From: Collinsella sp.
GTDB taxonomy: Bacteria > Actinomycetota > Coriobacteriia > Coriobacteriales > Coriobacteriaceae
Assembly: GCA_019414205.1 (NCBI GenBank)
Contig: DXML01000006.1
Coordinates: forward strand, 37,769 to 101,768
Length of the DNA stretch: 64,000 nucleotides
Direction: 5' to 3'
This document shows positions 53,417 through 61,329 of the stretch, piece by piece. Every line of letters begins with the position of its first letter. Within the stretch, counting starts at the first letter, position 1. A program made the translations under genes and the position numbers. Below the pieces are notes generated by a model. The model worked only from the letters and a program-made list of their open reading frames with translations. It made no database searches and was not told where the DNA came from.

Positions 53417-53779
53417 TACAACAACTCCATAAGGAAAGATCGATGAACTATCAAAATTATAGTGAGTCACAATGCTCGCTAGCTGTGGAATCAATCTCAA
53501 TACCGGCATTAAATGCATTCACCTGAAGATGACGTAACATCCATTCACAGGGTAGGGAGAGTTTAATCGTTAACATGCAGCACCTAATGATAATGGTCGT
53601 ATTCTGACAACTGCCGTAAGAGCCCAATTGAGGGTCAATAAACTCGCGAAGCCCCCAGACGGCCCATTGCGGACGTTATGCAGCCCCTCCTTTCACCGAC
53701 TGGCAAAACGATTTACACCTAATTTCGGGGTTCGTTTACAGGCAATTCGTTCGCCACTCGCCGATCTCGCTACACTAAT

Positions 53780-53813
53780 AACTGCTGCTACCAGGTAGTT
53801 TCCTGGCGCAGTT
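53780..53813 (+). promoter_or_regulatory. Hairpin upstream of the LPXTG gene
   Basis: AACTGC with GCAGTT and CCAGG with CCTGG form an interrupted stem 32 bases before the ATG. The remaining 53417-53779 shows no gene and nothing else that I can name. The stem may control the mRNA. Confidence 0.4.
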
Positions 53814-53844
53814 TCCATTGGCTCTTGCGAAGATCGGAGCGGTT

Positions 53845-54933
53845 ATGTTTGCTGCCGCGTTCCACACCAGCCGTCACTACATCCTGTTTACTGCCATGGC
53901 CTGCCTATGCGTTTTGCTGGGCGGGCCTTCTTATGCCGCGGGCGCGGAAAGCCTGTTCATTGCGGGCGTCACGTACTACGAGCCGGGTGTATCGGGTCCC
54001 GGGTGGGCCTGGACAGATGCCGGCCATCTGGAGCTTACCGGCTACGCGGGCGAGGCCATCGGCGCGGACGACGACCTGGTGGTGACGCTTGTGGGGCAAA
54101 ACTCCGTGGTTGAGACGAGCGCGCCCGACGTGGACATCTCGCGGTGCGGCATGGAGGTGTGGGGCGATCTGACGCTCCGCGGCACCGGGTCGCTGGTGGC
54201 TACGGGCTCGCAGTGCGGAATCTACGTGTCGGGGACGCTCGCGGTGGACGGCTGCAAGGTTGACGCGCGTGCCGATGGCGCCGGCATCGCAGATGCGCGG
54301 GTGGCCGGCGTGATCGCGGATGGTCTTGCCGTTCGCGGCGATGGGCGCGTTGTCGCCGCGGGCGCGGGCTCCGGGGCGGGCGTGCGCACCTATGGTGTGT
54401 GTCTGCTGGGCGGGGTTGCTGGCAGTGACGCGGCCGGGCAGCTTACCATCGATGCGTCCTGGCTGGATGCGTCGGGCGCCGACGCCGGCGTCGCCTGCCT
54501 GGGCGGATCGTTTGCATCCGCGCGCTTTGTGGCTCCTGCGGGTGGGGCCTTTGGCGAGGGCGGCGTGGTGGATGCCGACGGGTCCGTGGCAGCGCGTGTG
54601 ACAATCGTGCCCGTGGATGCCACGGCGTCGGCGGGGGAGACCGGTGGGCCCGATGTGCCGGGGGATGGTCTGTCCGCCCCTGGCGCTGACCCCGCTACTG
54701 TCGAGCCAGCTGCGGATCCGTCGACGATTCCCATGCTGAAGCCCGCGGCCGCGACTAAGTCGGCGACCACGACCACAGTGACCAACACCACGGCCGCCAA
54801 GGCCTCTAGGCCCAAGGTCACCACCAAGACCTCCTCGTCGCTTCCCAAAACCAGCGACACAAATTGGATCGTCGTGTCCCTAACGCTATTTCTTCTTGGC
54901 ACAGCGTTCCTCACCACCTCACATTGTTGCTGA
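53845..54933 (+). CDS. LPXTG-anchored surface protein
   Basis: A 362-aa secreted protein: N-terminal signal peptide (YILFTAMACLCVLLGG, likely cut after SYAAGA), a Gly/Ala-rich repetitive region resembling beta-helix or carbohydrate-binding modules (SLVATGSQCGIYVSGTLAVD), a Thr/Lys/Pro-rich wall-spanning part, and SSSLPKTSD as the sortase motif followed by a membrane helix (WIVVSLTLFLLGTAFL). The usual positive tail is missing; the protein ends TTSHCC. The ATG at 53845 with GGAG upstream is preferred to the TTG at 53818. Function unknown, probably surface-exposed. Confidence 0.8.
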   Translation: MFAAAFHTSRHYILFTAMACLCVLLGGPSYAAGAESLFIAGVTYYEPGVSGPGWAWTDAGHLELTGYAGEAIGADDDLVVTLVGQNSVVETSAPDVDISRCGMEVWGDLTLRGTGSLVATGSQCGIYVSGTLAVDGCKVDARADGAGIADARVAGVIADGLAVRGDGRVVAAGAGSGAGVRTYGVCLLGGVAGSDAAGQLTIDASWLDASGADAGVACLGGSFASARFVAPAGGAFGEGGVVDADGSVAARVTIVPVDATASAGETGGPDVPGDGLSAPGADPATVEPAADPSTIPMLKPAAATKSATTTTVTNTTAAKASRPKVTTKTSSSLPKTSDTNWIVVSLTLFLLGTAFLTTSHCC

Positions 54934-54946
54934 TGTGGTGAGGAAC
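54906..54946 (+). terminator. Hairpin across the stop codon of the LPXTG gene
   Basis: GTTCCTCACCAC (54906-54917) pairs with GTGGTGAGGAAC (54935-54946), 12 bp, with the TGA at 54931-54933 in the loop. There is no U-run. It both encodes the last residues and could end transcription. Confidence 0.55.
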
Positions 54947-55077
54947 ATCTGGCTTAAATGTAGGAGTTCTGCAGGCGCTTTAGAGGCAACGCTTTCAGTG
55001 AAGGAGTGTTGCCTTTTTCATGCGAGCAATGCCGGACGTGCTGGTAATGTGTGCCGGTGGATACTCAGTGCATGTGC

Positions 55078-55106
55078 TTGACAGCGCGCAAGTTTGAAAA
55101 TAGTAT
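55078..55106 (+). promoter_or_regulatory. Consensus promoter upstream of the Abi gene
   Basis: TTGACA at 55078-55083, a 17-base spacer and TAGTAT at 55101-55106: the best sigma-70-type match in the window. Transcription would start near 55113. Confidence 0.75.
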
Positions 55107-55112
55107 CATTAC

Positions 55113-55182
55113 AGTGATTAGGGTCCAGATACTTTCGATGCCTGGAACCGGAGGGGAGCCTGCGGGTTCCCCTTTTATTTTT
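55113..55182 (+). ncRNA. Candidate small RNA or terminated leader in front of the Abi gene
   Basis: From the predicted start the RNA has a first stem (GGTCCAG at 55122-55128 with CTGGAACC at 55142-55149) and a second stem GGGGAGCC/GGTTCCCC (55153-55160/55165-55172) followed at once by TTTTATTTTT. This is a promoter-to-terminator unit of about 70 nt that ends 14 bases before the Abi start codon. AbiF-type genes are known to have a structured ncRNA upstream. It may act as an RNA antitoxin or as an attenuator; sequence alone does not decide. Confidence 0.6.
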
Positions 55183-55196
55183 CGGGAAGAGCGAAG

Positions 55197-56129
55197 ATGC
55201 CCAAAGAATTCCTCACCTACCAGCAGCAAATGGAAAAGCTCAGAAGCTCCGGCCTCAGAATCGAGGACGAAGAGGTTTGCCGCAGGGTCCTTGCGGACAT
55301 CGGCTATTTCCCGGTCGTGAACGGTTACCAGTCGTTTTTCCGCGACCCGAGCACCCGAGTATACCGCGAAGGCGCCACTTTTGGAGACATCCTAGCGCTT
55401 TACGAGTTCGACGTAGAGCTCAGGGAGATAATGCTCGATGCACTGCTCAAGGTCGAGGCGAAGATCAGGTCGGCGCTGGCCTACGAGTTCTGCGCTGCAT
55501 ATGGCGAGTCCCAGAGCAAGTATCTAGACGCCCGCTGCTACGCGACGTCGAAGGGCGCGAAGCGAGTTCTCCCAAAGCTGCTGAACATGCTTGACTATAT
55601 CGCCAACAAGGATACCAGCCACGAATACCTTGCCTACTACCGCAGGGCATATAAGAACGTGCCTCTATGGGTCACCGTGAACGCCATGACCTTCGGACAG
55701 ACTTCGAAAATGCTCACGGCGCTCAGGGACAGCGAGAAGGCCAAGATTGCTAAGAGGTTCGGGGTCGGAAACCCGAAAGAACTCTCGTCGTTTATCCGCG
55801 TACTCGCCCTCTACAGGAACGTCTGCGCACATGGAGAGCGTCTCTTCTCCCACAGGTGTCACGTCGAGATTCCTGACACGGCCTTGCACGCCAAGCTCGG
55901 CATCGAAAAGATTGGGCCGGATTACGCTTGCGGCAAGGTAGACGTTTTCTCGGCAGTGATCACCCTTCGATACCTCCTTCGCGACGACGAGTTCAAGACA
56001 TTCAAGGCCAAGCTCGTCAAGTGCGTTAACGGATACTTGTCATTGGATGAGAGCATCGGCGAGGAGCGCCTCCTTGATGCCATGGGTTTCCCAGCCGAAT
56101 GGAAAAAGATAACTAGGTATAAAATTTAG
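55197..56129 (+). CDS. Abi_2 (AbiD/AbiF) family abortive-infection protein
   Basis: The 310-aa protein matches the Abi_2 family: FLTYQQQMEKLRSSGLRI at the start, RVLADIGYFPVVNGYQSFF, and the HEPN catalytic motif ALYRNVCAHGERLF (R-x4-H near residue 207). Abi_2 proteins are HEPN-fold, proposed RNases that block phage growth by stopping the host cell. It is monocistronic and preceded by a strong promoter and terminated short RNA. The ATG at 55197 has GGAAGAG about 9 bases upstream. Confidence 0.9.
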   Translation: MPKEFLTYQQQMEKLRSSGLRIEDEEVCRRVLADIGYFPVVNGYQSFFRDPSTRVYREGATFGDILALYEFDVELREIMLDALLKVEAKIRSALAYEFCAAYGESQSKYLDARCYATSKGAKRVLPKLLNMLDYIANKDTSHEYLAYYRRAYKNVPLWVTVNAMTFGQTSKMLTALRDSEKAKIAKRFGVGNPKELSSFIRVLALYRNVCAHGERLFSHRCHVEIPDTALHAKLGIEKIGPDYACGKVDVFSAVITLRYLLRDDEFKTFKAKLVKCVNGYLSLDESIGEERLLDAMGFPAEWKKITRYKI

Positions 56130-56340
56130 ATTCGACCCGCCTAAAAGTAAATCACTTGTTTTAGGAAATTATTGACGACGGAATTGAGCGTCAATCCCTT
56201 GGTGCAGACGCGTTGTGGTTATCGGTTGCCATAATGGATGCAAGGCGGGGGGTCGGCTGGCTCGGGCGCATTTTTCTTAACGCTCTTCTTACCTGGCATA
56301 GCACTCTTGGGCACCGCATATCGTTGCTGAATGGCCCGAT

Positions 56341-56604
56341 TTTCGGAAGTGCGGGTAAAAATTTAAAACCGCCGAGCACAAACTGATTTTTAGCAACAAA
56401 ACAGCAGATCGCGGAAGCTCGAAACTGGGGTCTGGGCGGCAGATCTCGGTTTCCCCGCACTTTCGGAATCGCATAACAGAAGTATGCGGCAAATTCCGGA
56501 ACCCCCGACCACAACCCCCTTCTAACGTAAAGAAACCGCAGGTGGAAGTGTTGCCGCTTTTCGGTGTAGTCAACAAGTCTGAGATTTGCCGCATACTTTC
56601 GGAG
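56341..56604. repeat. Dispersed 265-bp repeat, copy A
   Basis: Highly similar over its length to 59581-59848 in the same orientation, for example AGATCTCGGTTT, AGTATGCGGCAAATTCCGGA and ACCCCCGACCACA. It contains several forms of the motif CCGCA-ACTTTCGGAA and its complement, so it is internally palindromic. Open frames across it are shared by both copies and carry no recognisable protein. The surrounding 56130-56708 holds nothing else. Confidence 0.8.
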
Positions 56605-56708
56605 ATTGCCAGCTGTCAGAGTTCGTCTCTTATAGGAATAATCCAATTCACGCCGCGTTACATCTAGTCTGCTCTTTATACTTGGATATCAACACTAAGG
56701 AGGCAGCC

Positions 56709-56987
56709 GTGCTTTGGAGCTATGTTCAGCTTGATGATGGCACCCAATTTGCCTACTCAGAGACAAGAGAAGACGGAACCGTTCGCGTGGCCGTCGAGCG
56801 CCCGGTTGACTTTGGCTTTGACCATGCGGAATGCTTCTTGCCTGCGGTCAAATGGTTCAACGTCGAAGGATTTACTGCTGATGACCTCAATTTTTTGACA
56901 GAATTTGTTAGCTCAAACGCCCCGTTTATCCTCGAGCTCGCCGAACGCCAAAAAGCCGGACCGGCGGTTTCGGCGCTGGCCCCCTGA
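56709..56987 (+). CDS. Small protein preceding an MNT nucleotidyltransferase
   Basis: A 92-aa acidic protein (MLWSYVQLDDGTQFAYSETR at the start) of unknown family. The GTG at 56709 is supported by AAGGAGG 5 bases upstream; the frame is open further up but only through repeat A. Its N-terminus W-x-YVQ-x-DDG is shared with the 61-aa protein at 61330-61515. It is followed by the MNT gene after 28 bases, so it may be its partner in a toxin-antitoxin pair. Confidence 0.65.
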   Translation: MLWSYVQLDDGTQFAYSETREDGTVRVAVERPVDFGFDHAECFLPAVKWFNVEGFTADDLNFLTEFVSSNAPFILELAERQKAGPAVSALAP

Positions 56988-57015
56988 CGTTCTACTGTTG
57001 AACGGCAAATAACCC

Positions 57016-57315
57016 ATGATCTCGCCTACCGACATATCCACTGCGGTCTCCCGCGTGCTGGCTCGCTACGACGTCCGCGAGGCATATCTGTTTGGCTCGT
57101 TTGCGCGAGGCGAACAAACGCCCGATAGCGATATTGACTTGCGCCTAGTCTGCGGCAACACCATGACGTTCGGCGCGCTTCTCGAACTCTCTCATGAGCT
57201 CGAGAAGGAACTTGGGCGAAAGGTTGATATCGTCACCAACCCACCAGAGCACATGCGCGCGGCCTTCCGGAAAAGCATCGAGCAAGATGAGATGCGTGTC
57301 TATGAAGCGGAGTAA
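57016..57315 (+). CDS. MNT-type minimal nucleotidyltransferase
   Basis: A 99-aa protein with YLFGSFARGEQTPDSDIDLRLV, the GSxxxG and DxD motifs of pol-beta nucleotidyltransferases, near residues 22-44. MntA-type proteins are antitoxins that AMPylate HEPN toxins. No HEPN gene is directly beside it; the 92-aa protein upstream has no RX4H motif. Start ATG without a strong ribosome site. Confidence 0.85.
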   Translation: MISPTDISTAVSRVLARYDVREAYLFGSFARGEQTPDSDIDLRLVCGNTMTFGALLELSHELEKELGRKVDIVTNPPEHMRAAFRKSIEQDEMRVYEAE

Positions 57316-57460
57316 GCAGGATGAGGAGCTTGCGAATATTTGGGTTAGATAGAACAGCTCGCCACCTTGGGTTAACGAGCGCGATTGCGGGGCTTCTTGA
57401 CTCGTCTTGCATCGTTTTCCCTTTATTTTTTTCCATTTATTTATATGCTTGTCCCAGAAT

Positions 57461-57564
57461 TTGGTCGTAAGGCGCGACCAGCGGAATCAAAAGAAAGCCT
57501 ACCGAGAAGATCTTGGTCGAAGAGCACGACCAGCGCAATCAAAACAATGCTCGCGGAGAAGGCG
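57461..57564. repeat. Two tandem 52-bp repeats with hairpins
   Basis: Unit 1 (57461-57512) and unit 2 (57513-57564) share TTGGTCG, a GACCAGCG-AATCAAAA core and a GAGAAG end. In each the GGTCG and CGACC form a 5-bp stem. It lies in the gene-free gap 57316-57604 downstream of the convergent MNT and AbiEii-like genes. Confidence 0.6.
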
Positions 57565-57590
57565 CCTTCAATCGTTCTGGTTGAAGGCGC
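57562..57590. terminator. Hairpin past the AbiEii-like gene
   Basis: GCGCCTTCAA (57562-57571) pairs with TTGAAGGCGC (57581-57590), 10 bp with a 9-base loop. It lies 15 bases past the - strand stop. No strong U-run. Confidence 0.55.
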
Positions 57591-57604
57591 GTCATGTATA
57601 CGTG

Positions 57605-58354
57605 TTATCGCAAGTAAACGTCCTTCAGCACCTCAACGACCCGTTGCGCCCCAACACCCTTGATCCTGATTGTTTTGGGATCGACGGGGTCCGATTCGTA
57701 GGCCTCCATGAAGCGCCTCATGTCAGCAAGAACATCCTCGCTCATGGCGGGACGCTCGTTGCCCGCGAGCAAGGTGGCGAGGCGGCAGACGTCGTTACGG
57801 TGCTTCTTTACGCTCTTCTCATCGACTGCCTTTCCATCTGCACGCTTGGCAGACAGGTCGAGCCACGCCTTTGCTTTGAAGGGGATTAGTCCCTCGACCG
57901 ACAAGGCAGCGACGCCGCCCGCCGATACTCTGTTCTCCACGAGCAATTTGTAGTACTCCTCGTCCAGCAGAATCGCAGAAAGACTAGAAACCTCCTCCCC
58001 GATGTGTATCGGCAAAAGGCCGGAATCCCCGTGGCGCAGGTTGATGTCGGTGCGTGCAAATAACTCCAGCATGGCGGGGAAGGCCGGGTCCTTCGTCTTA
58101 GAGAACCGGTAGAACTGCGGCTTCCCGCTACTCTTTTGTTTGTTCTCGTACCCGCCTTCCCGAACAAAGTCCCAGAACACGCGGCCGAACTCAGGCGTCA
58201 GCGCCTCCACCAGTAGGACTAGATCGAGATCTTTCGTTGCCCTGAAATCTTGCCCGACCTCGCCGAACAGCAGGTCGCAGGCTCCGCCACCGATTAGGAC
58301 ATATTCGCCCTCGCGGCCCGCGAAGCGTTCCCTGAATTTATCGATTCCCTTCAT
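57605..58354 (-). CDS. AbiEii-like nucleotidyltransferase toxin
   Basis: A 249-aa protein of the AbiEii/AbiGii nucleotidyltransferase group: EYVLIGGGACDLLFGE near residue 15-30 (GGxA.D-type) and TKDLDLVLLV near 43 (DxD metal site), then the helical C-terminus. AbiEii toxins add nucleotides to tRNA acceptor ends and stop growth. The ATG at 58354 has GGGG upstream and overlaps the regulator gene by 17 bases. Operon order antitoxin-toxin matches AbiE type IV systems. Confidence 0.75.
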   Translation of the reverse strand: MKGIDKFRERFAGREGEYVLIGGGACDLLFGEVGQDFRATKDLDLVLLVEALTPEFGRVFWDFVREGGYENKQKSSGKPQFYRFSKTKDPAFPAMLELFARTDINLRHGDSGLLPIHIGEEVSSLSAILLDEEYYKLLVENRVSAGGVAALSVEGLIPFKAKAWLDLSAKRADGKAVDEKSVKKHRNDVCRLATLLAGNERPAMSEDVLADMRRFMEAYESDPVDPKTIRIKGVGAQRVVEVLKDVYLR

Positions 58355-59327
58355 AATCAACCCCAAGCACTCGATTCAGGACGTACTCGATCTCGCCCGC
58401 GACGCGCGGGTCGTCCCTCATATCGTCGGGAAGGGATAGGATGGCGGAAAGCGGGTCGACAATACACCCGGGCGCTGGCTCGGGCTCGTAGCGTAGCACC
58501 TGCACTACGCACGCGGGCTCCTCTGGTTCGTCGAATCCAGCGTTACGTGCACCGGTCGCCAGCCCTAGGACGCGCTCTTGCGCTTTGGTCGCGGTGAAAG
58601 TCGGCCAGGGGTCGTCCTGCAGCATCGAGATCTCACTCAGCGCCGAAACTCCTCCTGGTGGAAGGCCCACATCGGGTACGCGGGTCAGGCGATGCTCCCT
58701 TGCGACCGGACTTGCCATGTATGGCTCAAGCCGCCGCCACAGCGCCATCTTATTCCGGTCAGGGCGTAGGACCCGTCGGCGCCCTTCGGACACGATGATC
58801 GAGGGGTCGACAGCAGCGAGTTCATCGAACGCGCGCGAGACGGTCATCTTTGCTACGGCGAGAACGTTCGCCGCCTGAGTTACGTTGGCTCCGTCGAGTT
58901 CACCGTAGAGCGCCATGATGGCGAGACGCTGCGCCTGGGGCGAGAGCGTCTCGATGCTCACCTGCTTACGGCCGCCCGCATGGCTCTTGCCGCCATTCAG
59001 AGCGACTCCCAGGAACGGTAGGTACACCTGCTTGTCTGTAGCTACAAAGGCGAGGCCGGCCTCAAGCATTCGCTCGACCCTATAGCCCGTGGCGCTCTCG
59101 AGAGCGAAAGCCACGGGAATCCCCAGAGCTGTCTCCAGCGTGTTGCGGTGTTTCGCCATGGTCTTCACCGTCGCGTTCTCGATGGGGAAAGCCATCACGA
59201 ACGGCACACCGAAGGCGGTCCACCGCTCAAGGGAGTACAACCCCCTCAGATACAGGGGAAGCCCCGAGACGTCAACGGGCTCACGCTCAACTTTCGAATG
59301 CAGCATCTTCTCAACGAATTCCCGCAT
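58338..59327 (-). CDS. AbiEi-like winged-helix antitoxin/regulator
   Basis: A 329-aa protein with a winged-helix segment near residues 126-170 (LSPQAQRLAIMALYGELDG, TQAANVLAVAKMTVSRAFDE) in the middle and a C-terminal domain of unknown fold. It is larger than typical AbiEi antitoxins (about 200-280 aa), and its placement as AbiEi rests on the paired toxin, the overlap and the palindromic upstream sites. The ATG at 59327 has AAGGAGG 7 bases upstream. Confidence 0.65.
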   Translation of the reverse strand: MREFVEKMLHSKVEREPVDVSGLPLYLRGLYSLERWTAFGVPFVMAFPIENATVKTMAKHRNTLETALGIPVAFALESATGYRVERMLEAGLAFVATDKQVYLPFLGVALNGGKSHAGGRKQVSIETLSPQAQRLAIMALYGELDGANVTQAANVLAVAKMTVSRAFDELAAVDPSIIVSEGRRRVLRPDRNKMALWRRLEPYMASPVAREHRLTRVPDVGLPPGGVSALSEISMLQDDPWPTFTATKAQERVLGLATGARNAGFDEPEEPACVVQVLRYEPEPAPGCIVDPLSAILSLPDDMRDDPRVAGEIEYVLNRVLGVDYEGNR

Positions 59328-59341
59328 GCCTCGCCTCCTTG

Positions 59342-59403
59342 TGTAACATGCTATTTTGAAATGTAACATTAATGATGTTACAAGGCAAACTATTAAGTTA
59401 CAT
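59342..59403. promoter_or_regulatory. TGTAACAT operators of the AbiE-like operon
   Basis: A perfect inverted repeat TGTAACAT-N5-ATGTTACA at 59362-59382 is flanked by TGTAACAT at 59342-59349 and GTTACAT at 59397-59403, giving four half-sites about 18-20 bases apart. They begin 15 bases upstream of the regulator start. AbiEi antitoxins are known to autorepress by binding inverted repeats here. Confidence 0.7.
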
Positions 59404-59580
59404 ATAAAGACGCCCTGTGTATGCTACCGTTTCAAACCCGGCAAAACCCAAAGCGAGTGCAAGTGGCGTGTTCTCCACACTCGCCAAGACCGCCGACAAC
59501 CACTGAATTGCCATGGCCTTGGTGCTGTTCACACTAGGAAAGCATTCATCGCAATCGCACGCCGTTGTTGTTGTGACTCA

Positions 59581-59848
59581 TTTCCGGAAGTGTGTGGGGG
59601 GGATCGGAACCCGCCGAGCGCAACCAAATTTTTACGTACAAAACCGCAGGTCACGGAAGCATAAAACCAGGGTCTGGTCGACAGATCTCGGTTTTTCCCC
59701 GCATTTCCGAATACTCAAAACGGAAGTATGCGGCAAATTCCGGAACCCCCGACCACACCGCCCTTTTGGCGCAAAGAAGCCGCAGGTAGAAGCGTTGATG
59801 TGCTCCAGCGTGGTCAACAAGTCTGAATTTTGCCGCATACATCCGGAC
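59581..59848. repeat. Dispersed 265-bp repeat, copy B
   Basis: Second copy of the repeat at 56341-56604, same orientation, with several substitutions and small indels. Ends in TTGCCGCATAC like copy A. It fills most of the gene-free gap 59404-59914. No target-site duplication that I can identify. Confidence 0.8.
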
Positions 59849-59914
59849 TCGGAGAGTCTTAGAAGCCGGTATTGAACTCAAACTCGGTTCCATACACCCT
59901 TTTGCTCTCTGAAT

Positions 59915-59967
59915 ACAGGTATCGCCCTAGCGATAGTGTGCTATACTATCGCTAGGGCGATACCTGT
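59915..59967. promoter_or_regulatory. 23-bp perfect inverted repeat, operator of the DUF3990 operon
   Basis: Arms 59915-59937 and 59945-59967 are perfect complements with a 7-base spacer. Each arm contains its own palindrome, TATCGC-N4-GCGATA, so two tandem operators are present. A TATACT box at 59942-59947 sits between them. The right arm ends 2 bases before the AGGAG ribosome site. Autorepression by the HTH protein encoded downstream is inferred. Confidence 0.8.
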
Positions 59968-59979
59968 TAGGAGACTCGC

Positions 59980-60648
59980 GTGGAACTGTGGCATGGTTCT
60001 CAGAAGATCATTGAGACTCCCCAGATTGGCCTGGGGAAAGTCCATAACGACTATGGACAGGGATTCTATTGCACAGAGAGCCTCAACCTTGCAAGGGAAT
60101 GGGCATGCTCTAGGGACGCAGGCGGCTTTGCAAATCGATATGAACTCGACATGGCCGATCTCAAGGTACTCGACCTGCTATCGCCGCAATATTCAGTTCT
60201 GCATTGGATAGCGTTGCTTGTAGAGCATCGTTCATTCCGAAAGGACACCGCCGTCGCTGTGGGGGCATGCGAATACCTTCGCGATCATTTTTTGCCAGAT
60301 GCTAACGCTTACGATGTGATTAGAGGATGGCGTGCGGATGACTCGTACTTCAGCTATGCCAGGGCGTTTGTAAACAATACGATCACCATTGACCAGCTCG
60401 GTCGAGCTATGAGGCTCGGTAACCCTGGAGAACAGATTGTGCTCAAAAGCGAGCGCGCGTTTAAGAGCATTCGTTTTGCTGGATTTGAACGTGCGCCACA
60501 AGCTCTATATGGCCCATTGGCCAAGGACCGAGATGAGTTGGCAAGGGCGCAGTATCGGGAATTGCTTACCGAAAACCCGTTTGAGGGAATTCGTATCGTC
60601 GATATCGTTCGAGAGGGGATGACAGAAAATGACCCACGCCTACAGTGA
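59980..60648 (+). CDS. DUF3990 (ADP-ribosyltransferase-like) protein, probable toxin
   Basis: The 222-aa protein begins MELWHGSQKIIETPQIGLGK, followed by YGQGFYCTESLNLAREWA, the two conserved segments of DUF3990, a family related to ADP-ribosyltransferase toxins. The rest is helical. GTG start with AGGAG 6 bases upstream. Its end overlaps the next gene by 20 bases. A toxin role is inferred from the pairing with an HTH protein and from the palindromic operator. Confidence 0.8.
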   Translation: MELWHGSQKIIETPQIGLGKVHNDYGQGFYCTESLNLAREWACSRDAGGFANRYELDMADLKVLDLLSPQYSVLHWIALLVEHRSFRKDTAVAVGACEYLRDHFLPDANAYDVIRGWRADDSYFSYARAFVNNTITIDQLGRAMRLGNPGEQIVLKSERAFKSIRFAGFERAPQALYGPLAKDRDELARAQYRELLTENPFEGIRIVDIVREGMTENDPRLQ

Positions 60649-61318
60649 GATGTATCTCGAGGATGCCATGAGAACGCTGGGCGAGGCAGTCGATTTCGCC
60701 CTCTGCGACCAAGGTTTGAATCCAGCCGAGCTGACGGCGATCCTGTCGAACACTATTGAGATGAAACAGTTTGAGCGCGGTATGCCTCGTGTCGTCTGCG
60801 GCATGACGGGCGACGAGCTCGCGCGCGAAATTATCGCTCGGGCGGGGCTAAAGCCTGCCGAATGCAGGGAGACCTATCCGTTCGACCGTTCGCCTCAGTA
60901 TTGGGCGGGCTGGGTTTTGGCCTATACGCAATGGGTAACCAGCCTGGGCTTTAGCGAACTACTTGAAGTCGCCCCACTCGATTGGATAATCGGTTCGTAC
61001 CATCCGCTTCTCGAAGCTTCCGAAGACAAATTCGCCCAGATTGTCATCGATAAATGGAACAAAGCCCAGGCAGACAAAAAGGGCCTCAAGGCGGCACGAA
61101 AGGCGGCCGGCCTAACGCAAAAACAGCTGGCCGCCCAATCGGGGGTTAAACTTCGCGCTATACAGCTCTACGAACAGAATCAGCTGGATTTACGCCGCGC
61201 CTCGGTCTCTTCGGCATTGGCGCTCGCAAACACCCTAAGCTGCGCCATCGAAGACCTCGTCTGGCAACCGATCGCCCTGGAGTACGACTCGCGGGCTATT
61301 CCGTCCGAAAGGCTATAG
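60629..61318 (+). CDS. HTH (Xre/Cro-type) antitoxin-like protein
   Basis: A 229-aa protein with an unassigned N-terminal part and a C-terminal HTH domain: LKAARKAAGLTQKQLAAQ and SGVKLRAIQLYEQNQ near residues 150-185. The fused layout fits a single protein that neutralises the DUF3990 partner and represses the operon. ATG at 60629 or 60650; the first overlaps the toxin stop. Confidence 0.75.
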   Translation: MTHAYSEMYLEDAMRTLGEAVDFALCDQGLNPAELTAILSNTIEMKQFERGMPRVVCGMTGDELAREIIARAGLKPAECRETYPFDRSPQYWAGWVLAYTQWVTSLGFSELLEVAPLDWIIGSYHPLLEASEDKFAQIVIDKWNKAQADKKGLKAARKAAGLTQKQLAAQSGVKLRAIQLYEQNQLDLRRASVSSALALANTLSCAIEDLVWQPIALEYDSRAIPSERL

Positions 61319-61329
61319 AGGAGGCAGAC

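Noticed and set aside
56191..56646. Protein-coding gene on the - strand across repeat A
   Set aside because: The same frame family appears in repeat B with shifts, has no ribosome site and no recognisable domain; the similarity comes from the DNA repeat.
57461..57564. A CRISPR array
   Set aside because: Only two units, adjacent without spacers, and no cas genes. No CRISPR array was seen elsewhere.
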